A DNA stretch of 64,000 nt from Fallopia convolvulus. Taxonomy: Eukaryota > Streptophyta > Magnoliopsida > Caryophyllales > Polygonaceae. Under the pieces are notes generated by a model. That model did no database searches and was not told the DNA's origin. It saw only the letters and a list, made by a program, of their open reading frames with translations. Within the stretch, counting starts at the first letter, position 1. Every line of letters begins with the position of its first letter. Positions 57,991 to 64,000 of the stretch are shown one piece after another. A program made the position numbers and the translations under genes. The stretch covers positions 45,462,943-45,526,942 of the forward strand of contig OZ024730.1 in assembly GCA_964016875.1 (NCBI GenBank), read 5' to 3'.

Positions 57991-60140
57991 TATGCCTTAA
58001 GTTACCAAAACAACCTGCATAATATGAATATATATTAGTTAACAAACATAAGTCTCAATCACATAATATTTTTTAAAAATTAGAAATATAATATAAATTA
58101 AAACATTATAGGTACAAAAGAAAAAGATTTTGCCTTGTTTCTATAATGAAGTTTTTCACGAGTTATTTGCCATATTTTCTACAAGGTTTCCTTCCTTGTC
58201 GACTATAGTTGCAGGTATATCCACTCTCGTGCAACTTAAATCAAGATCATCATCCATACTAACTCATAATGCATCAAGTCCTAGCCTGCTTATTAAAAAA
58301 AAGACCTAGCATTATCAACCTCATTGAAAGTTAGCTCACTTAAGTTTATACAAAACCACTTTTGACCTAAAGAGTTTGTTGATCTACTATACTATAAACT
58401 ACACCTATGCAATCAACATGTTTTCAATTCCAAACAGCACCACCTACTATTTTAACAAAATCTATCTAAAATGATTAAAGTGATTAAAGTGTCAATCTTG
58501 TCTAGAATGAGAATAGACATGAATGTTGTGTTTTGAATCAAAGTCAACTGTTGAAAACTTATGCATATGATGCTGAGGTAGTATGTTTCTTGTAATTTGT
58601 ATAGTATATGTTAAAAGTACCTGTAGTAGTTGTAGACTTCAGGGAAATGTTGCAAACTTTAGGTGATGTGCAATATCCCTTCGTTCAAGGTATTCTTCAA
58701 GAAATGTAGCTTGCTTTCTAACGTCTACTACCTAAAATTAGTAAATTATATATATGTTCAAATCACTACAATAAATTAATAGGAAAGATAACAAAAAACC
58801 TTACATAAATATTTGAATTCTAAGAATGGGCCTTTAGCACAAATGATCTGCAATCACCTACACTTAAATCAGCCTCTGCTGAACATAAAATACACCCCAG
58901 GAGTCAGACCCATAAAAAGCAATGCAAACAATTCTTACAAAAACCATGAGCAACTGTAGGGCACATGGATAACAACAGTGCAACACATATATTCTTAGTT
59001 CACCACTACTATGGTATATTGTTTGTGCATCACAAAATAATGACAGAAATTTTAAACTAAAAAAAATTGAACCACGGAATTAATAGTGGCATACATGGGT
59101 CATGGAATAGTCTACTAATCTAAGACATTCAATATACTATAGATAGAATAATGATAATGTATACCAATGTGTGTCTAGTAACCAACTTGTCCACTCAATT
59201 GTCAAATACATGGATTGGCATTCGTATACTAGAAGCAGTCACATTGAGATTGAGAGGAGAAAGAATTAGACATCTGGAAGTAAAACTTATAGGTTCTAAC
59301 CTCCTCTTCTTTTGGAGTAACAACTAGCCTCTCAATATGCTACTAGGATTTACTTCAAATTATATAGTAAGGGTTCTTCCCTATCTAATGTCATTAATAT
59401 AAAATCAGTCACAAACAATTACATCCAGTTTCACTGTTGCATTTATATATAAAGTACATGAAAAAATTGCTCCTTTTTTATATTTTGTTGAATGAATGTA
59501 AACCCTAACTAGAAGAACCTTCAGAAAACTTCATAAGCAGAATCAAGAGATTACAAAGATCACTAACTAAGCTAATAGCACCAACTTAAATTATTGCAAT
59601 GACCCCATAATTAAATCACCAACTACAGGTTTCAATAATTAAGCTAATAGCTCCTTCAGATGTTTTAAATACCCAACTACAGGTTTCACTGCCAAATCTG
59701 TCATTTAGGGACTTACAGCGCCGGTGGTGTTGTGCACTACTTATGTCCCTAAATCTAATACAAACCCTAATTACTTTTCCTTTCATCTCAAAACTACACC
59801 AATCGAGGGAGATCAAACCGGAAGGAAGACTTACAGCGCCGGTGGTGTTGAAGGTCACTACTTCTGCTGCATCTTCACAGAGCTTTCAAAAGCAGGCCGA
59901 CAAAATTCAGCGTCGACAACCTAGCTTCCACTTCGATCTGGTGTGTTGGGGTTCGTCAAAGGCCGGCACCCTCTTCCAAGGTCAGCGAAGGCCGGCGGGA
60001 TGGGAAAGGGGAGACGATTAGGGCGGGTTGGGCAAACGGCGGGATGGGCAAAGGGAAAATGATTAGGGCGGGGCGAAGCTTTGATTTGGCGTGACCTGGA
60101 ATGTTCAATAAAGAGAAATCCGAAATTGGGGGTGGATTTT
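57991..60140. other. Non-coding interior of the CACTA element
   Basis: I see no gene. A 22-bp direct repeat ACTTACAGCGCCGGTGGTGTTG occurs at about 59712 and 59828, in a GC-richer part (59700-60070) that could be the upstream region of the transposase gene. Confidence 0.5.
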
Positions 60141-60204
60141 CTCATTTATTTTATTTTCACATTTTTTAGCAAATGGCGCTTAATTCTTCCCGCGCTCGGG
60201 AATT

Positions 60205-60424
60205 GATAAAAATTATAGAAACGCTCCAATAGGTCCGATACCCGCGACAATAAATTTCCAACACAAGTGTCATATATAAAAATACTCAAAACCGCTACGT
60301 AAAGCGCTACAATAGAATAAAGCGCTCCAAAAACCGCTCCAATAGTCCGACCGCTACAAACAAACGCTACAATAGGATTAACCGTTACAAGAAGCTGCTC
60401 CAATAGGTCGTTATTGTAGTAGTG
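60205..60424. repeat. CACTA subterminal repeat block and right terminus
   Basis: Repeated CGCTACAATAG, CGCTCCAATAG and AAACCGCTAC motifs in one orientation lead up to the terminal GTAGTAGTG. They are spaced 10-30 bp apart. Confidence 0.88.
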
Positions 60425-61697
60425 TAATGATGTTAAACAAGCGCTTTCGGGAGGCAACCCGGTTCTTAGATTAGTTTTGTTATTATTTATTTCTTTTCTT
60501 TATTTTTTATTTTATTTTTATTTTTATTTTTTTAGATTAGATTTTATAACCTTCCTTAGACTAGGTTAGCATACATATTTTCAGGAAGGAATTTTGTGGG
60601 ATTTTTGCAGGGTCATATGCTTAAAAAGACGGATCAAAAAGATGGGAGAGGACGACTTTTCAAGAGGAGCAATTTAAGGTATTTTTTTTTCGACCACCTC
60701 CCAGGAGGGTCGAGCACGACCCCCTAAGGGTCGTGCACGACCCCAGACGGACATTACAATTTCGCCCCTCTTCACAAAGGTACGTATTTTCTTATCCCTT
60801 CTTTTTTAGTTTCATCCAAACACAACCCAATACCCCTCTCTTCTACCTCATTCCATTACCCCAACGCAACTCCTTCTCCATTGCCTCCCTCAATCTCTCT
60901 CTTTCACAACCCTCTTCCTTGTCAAAATTCACAAATCATCCCACCATAGCCACCGAACCATCACCAAACCGCCACCATCAAGCCTCAGCAGTCTCGCACG
61001 AGAACCACCAGCCCGGATCAAGCCCAGGCAGTCCGTGCTCGACCCCCACCCCCTCGTCCCAAGTCTAGATCTAGGTCGAGATCGACCTCTAATTCCATTT
61101 TTTTTGCTCAAAACTCGGATTTTCGGTATGGATCTCTAACCCTCTACTCTTGATTTTGATTATTAATGGTTGATATTGAATTTTTAGGGTTGGATTTGCA
61201 TTATTTGGGGATTTTTGATTTTGGGTAGAAATATGGAATTTGCTTGCATAATTGTTGTTGTTTCGATTTGTGCATGCTTTGGTTTGTATTGACGTGAAAT
61301 CTAGGGAGTATTATGGTTACAATATGATACTTGGGGCCATTGGGGGATAGATCTGAATTTAGGGTAGAGGTTGAAGACGAAGTACATTACCAGGTGGTCG
61401 TGCACGACCCTAAGAGGGTCGTGCACGACCCTATCAGAAAAACCAACACCCAGGACCGACCCCCAAAGGGGTCGTGCACGACCCTTAGGGGGTCGTGCAA
61501 GCACTCTTGTTGTGTAAAATTGGGTGGTTTTTGCTAAGTATTGCATGCTAGGTTGAGAATTGATCCATGCTTTCGTGTCTTTATATATCATGTCTCGCCT
61601 TCGTTGTGCCACACTTAATTGATAAGCTTGCAATACTTACCTTTGAATAAGTATGGGGTGTATTATGTGGAGTTGGTGTTTGATGAATGTAGGTACC
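60425..61697 (+). other. Athila spacer between pol and ORF-1
   Basis: It resumes Athila sequence with TTAAACAAGCGCTTTCGGGAGGCAACC-type text split at 60430-60460. It is non-coding with palindromic repeats at 60700-60745, near 61035 and at 61396-61495. A TGTAG acceptor-like site lies just before the ORF-1 start, consistent with expression from a spliced RNA (inference). Confidence 0.6.
61396..61495. repeat. Cluster of palindromic repeats in the Athila spacer
   Basis: GGGTCGTGCACGACCC occurs at about 61396, 61416 and 61468, with a half copy at 61490 and an AGGACCGACCC leader. Confidence 0.92.
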
Positions 61698-63311
61698 ATG
61701 GCCTCCACTTCTCGACCCGCCAAGAAGTCAAAGAAAAGTGATAAGTCCGAGCTAGACCAATACAACCTGGCCTCCACATTCCAAAAGACGTTCAATGTGT
61801 GCCTTGAGCTCAAGCATCGAACACGATGGTATTGCAAAGAGGATGGGCAACGGTTGCACATCCACGGTGATTTGATGGAGGCTTTCACCTATATAGGGGG
61901 CGAGAATTTGCTTCAATGGAAAAATCACCATTATCCCATACTCACTTGTGAGTTTTTGGCCACCTTTACTACCTCTATCAAGAGCCCTCACGCTGGTGGT
62001 AAGATCCAATTTCAGCTCAGGAACAAATGGTTCAAGCTCACTTTGCAAGAGCTTAATGATGCATTCGGGTTCCCTAACCCGATTTACGATGCCAAGTGTG
62101 AGCCCGACCCCCTATTGACATGGAGTTATCTATCCGGAAAACAGGAAAGCTCCTTCCACAATTTGCCTAGCAAGGATATAGCCAACCCGCTCTTTCGGAT
62201 TATTCTTCGCATATTAGGGAGCACGGTCTACCCAAGGACCGAGTTATCTAGGCCAAACAAGAGGGAGATCTTCATGCTGAGGACGATGTTATTCTCTTCC
62301 CCCGAGCCTCTCAACATTGGTTTCGAGTGGATAAGAAGTGTGGATGATTTTAAGGCCAAGTCGGATTTGGTCTACTTTGGAGGGATGATTGCTCGGCTCG
62401 CCCACAACCTTAACGTCAACATGAAAGCTTATTCGGGAGAGAAGCCGATATTTGTAGACATTCCGTTTCTCATTAATGCAAAGCTAATATCGAGGCACCC
62501 CGATGATCCCAACACATATTGCTCCGTCTTCCATGCTAATCAAGTTGTCATCACGAAAGAGCGGGTGGATTTGCTTCATTTGCCCAATTGGTTTGAGGTG
62601 TGGTCCCGTGACCGTTACCGTTTGAAGAAACGTCCTGAACAAGAAGAGTCTTTAAGAAGACGCCTCCGCCGCTATCCGAGTCCAGAGCCCAAGTATGAAA
62701 TTCTACCTTTACCCCCTCCTCCTACCCTCAGGCACGACCCATCTGGGTCGTTCCAACCGGCACGCCAGTCCGTGCACGACCCTAGGGGGGTCGTGCACGA
62801 CCCACCAGCCTTCTACGAGCCTGCCCGCCACTTCGTGCACGACCCCTATGGGGTCGCGCACGACCTTCCACGCCCCTACCACGTCCCCTTGCCACCCATG
62901 CATCCTACCTTTGGGGCGGCTTATGAGTTCGGGACCTCCTCTAATGCTAATATCGGTCCCGGGGATGAGGAGCCAATGCAACAAGATGAGGCTCCGGTGT
63001 ATGATATGAACTATTTGGCTCGGGAGATGGCGGCGATGAGGGTTGATCACCGGCAACAACATGAGGCCGTGATGCGTGGGCAAGCATCTATCAGGGAGGA
63101 CTTAAGGGAAACCCGGGGCGTAATGGATCAGCGTTATCAAGAGTTTCAGCAGTTTCAGTCTTACTATGAGGCCCAACAAGAAGTGGATGATTACCGTTGG
63201 GCTCATACGGAGGGCTACATGCATTGGGACTACAGGAACTACCCGGGTCGAGAGGCGTATATTCCACCAGAGCATCCACCATTCCACTCTCGTCGCCGAC
63301 CTCCACAGTGA
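61698..63311 (+). CDS. ATHILA ORF-1 (env-position) protein, intact
   Basis: The start chosen is ATG 61698 (MASTSRPAKKSKK), after an acceptor-like AG; the frame is open from 61653. It has 537 residues. The first 330 (LASTFQKTFNVCLELKHRT, NLLQWKNHHYPILTCEFLATF, FGGMIARLAHNLNVN) fit the ATHILA ORF-1 family, a protein of unknown function encoded after pol where some elements have env-like genes. I see no transmembrane span or signal peptide. Residues about 340-400 are Pro-rich with VHDPRGVVHDP-type peptides made by the palindromic repeat. The C-terminal part is likely coiled (MAAMRVDHRQQHEAVMR) and Tyr-rich. No stop or frameshift is seen, unlike gag-pol. Confidence 0.85.
   Translation: MASTSRPAKKSKKSDKSELDQYNLASTFQKTFNVCLELKHRTRWYCKEDGQRLHIHGDLMEAFTYIGGENLLQWKNHHYPILTCEFLATFTTSIKSPHAGGKIQFQLRNKWFKLTLQELNDAFGFPNPIYDAKCEPDPLLTWSYLSGKQESSFHNLPSKDIANPLFRIILRILGSTVYPRTELSRPNKREIFMLRTMLFSSPEPLNIGFEWIRSVDDFKAKSDLVYFGGMIARLAHNLNVNMKAYSGEKPIFVDIPFLINAKLISRHPDDPNTYCSVFHANQVVITKERVDLLHLPNWFEVWSRDRYRLKKRPEQEESLRRRLRRYPSPEPKYEILPLPPPPTLRHDPSGSFQPARQSVHDPRGVVHDPPAFYEPARHFVHDPYGVAHDLPRPYHVPLPPMHPTFGAAYEFGTSSNANIGPGDEEPMQQDEAPVYDMNYLAREMAAMRVDHRQQHEAVMRGQASIREDLRETRGVMDQRYQEFQQFQSYYEAQQEVDDYRWAHTEGYMHWDYRNYPGREAYIPPEHPPFHSRRRPPQ
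62730..62870. repeat. Cluster of palindromic repeats inside ORF-1
   Basis: At least four copies or variants (near 62731, 62771, 62788 and 62832) read in the frame VVHDP/HDPSG, different from the frame used in gag-pol. Confidence 0.9.
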
Positions 63312-64000
63312 TGAGCTCCACCACCCTTCCAGCTTCAATATTAAGTTGTGAGTTTCTTCTTCCTATCTCTTTACTTTGTCATATATTTTTATGCATGAGG
63401 ACATGGCATGATTTAAGTATGGGGTAGGGGAAGAAGAAACTAGTTGTATATAATTGAGTCTTTGCTTGATTTCTTGATTATTAGTTTGTCTTATAAAAAA
63501 AAAAGAAAAAAAAAAAAAAAATTGAAAAATGTCGAAAAATCAAAAAATATTTCTTTAGGATAGAAGAATGCTTCATCTTAGATGTCCTATGATGAGAATT
63601 AATTTTCATGCTTATCATATAATTCCTTTGGCATATTTGGATAGTATAGCCCAAGTCTTAAGAAATTGCTTTTGATTGTGAAAATTGACTTGTAATAAAA
63701 TTGAGCATATGTTTTTAGAGTTGAAGTAGTTGCAATCCAACAAAAATTTTTACCTAGTGAGGAATTTTGGCCTTATAGGGAGAACATCAAAAATCCCTCT
63801 TCTTTATATGTGTGATTTGCTCTCTTTGTGCATTAATCTCTTGTCATTGATATGGTTATCTATTGCTTGAAGCCGCTATGAGATCGTTCATGCATGTTAA
63901 TTATGATTAAGAACTTATTTTTCATAAGCCACTTTTTATCCTCTCTTCTACCTACCTTTGCATTATCCTCTTTTTGAAGCCAAGTTGAGCCTTAAGCCTT
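63312..64000 (+). other. Athila 3' spacer
   Basis: It is non-coding sequence after ORF-1 with an A-rich run at 63497-63525. No polypurine tract or LTR start could be fixed before the window ends. Confidence 0.5.

Larger units (their letters stand above)
55640..60424 (-). mobile_element. CACTA (En/Spm) transposon, left end missing
   Basis: The right end, read as reverse complement, is CACTACTACAATAACGACC (60424 down), a CACTA terminus. From 60205 to 60415 the motifs CGCTACAATAG/CGCTCCAATAG recur many times, as transposase-binding subterminal repeats do. The gene inside is a minus-strand Transposase_24 gene. On the left a subterminal motif survives (AGTAGCGGTTTT near 55667) but no CACTA terminus precedes it. 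The host integrase on that side lacks a large piece which is not found on the right either. A deletion across the left junction is the simplest reading. Confidence 0.85.
48835..64000 (+). mobile_element. Athila-type Ty3/gypsy retrotransposon, continuing past the window
   Basis: The order is LTR (about 48835-50143), primer-binding site, gag-pol (50268 to about 55635), a CACTA insertion (about 55640-60424), spacer (60425-61697), ATHILA ORF-1 (61698-63311) and 3' spacer. The 3' LTR lies beyond 64000, so the target duplication cannot be checked. The primer site and ORF-1 (Pfam ATHILA ORF-1 family) define the clade. Three in-frame stops in gag-pol and the insertion make it defective. A palindromic repeat is scattered through all its parts. 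Confidence 0.9.

Overview
This is an AT-rich window of a flowering-plant nuclear genome, full of transposons. The host genes carry GT-AG introns, every transposon class present is a plant class, and one 200-base run of N marks an assembly gap. The organism is probably a eudicot. A Mutator-like element carrying both a PB1-like and a GRF zinc-finger gene hints at Caryophyllales, but that is only a guess.

Host genes lie mostly in the left third. A DUF547 (ternary-complex-factor MIP1-like) gene runs in from the left edge to 3083 (+). It converges on a complete nine-exon tRNA adenosine deaminase 3 gene (TAD3, minus, 4604-8463), whose fourth intron holds the N gap. A complete six-exon mitochondrial HSP70 gene (+, 15608-18606) follows, with a TATA box and a heat-shock-element-like site. 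The remains of an MIKC-type MADS-box gene (minus, 39408-44390) keep only exons 1-3 and have an extra G just after the start codon.

Between these genes are transposons that can be delimited by target-site duplications (TSDs). They include a 1-kb MULE (9750-10740), a nested Stowaway/Tourist/Helitron stack (10750-11996), a hAT MITE (12475-12899), a hAT transposase relic, and a retroposon with a 17-bp TSD just upstream of HSP70 (14214-15378). Further right are a 3.15-kb MULE (19572-22723) and a 14.3-kb Ty3/gypsy chromovirus with 3.7-kb LTRs (22944-37216). That chromovirus has an extra acidic ORF before gag and a tRNA-like sequence inside its LTRs. A SINE, a copia relic, a Stowaway MITE and a minus-strand Helitron lie in or beside the MADS remnant.

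The right third holds a reverse-transcriptase element with a C-terminal domain resembling a restriction-like endonuclease and a 90-bp AAT tail (45356-47508). After it comes a large Athila-type Ty3/gypsy element, from about 48835 past the window end. Its integrase is cut by a CACTA element that has lost its left end. This Athila copy is strewn with a short palindromic repeat (core GTCGTGCACGAC or GTCGAGCACGAC) in the LTR, gag-pol, spacers and the ATHILA ORF-1 gene. I consider that repeat the most unusual feature in the window. None of the retroelement gag-pol frames is intact.
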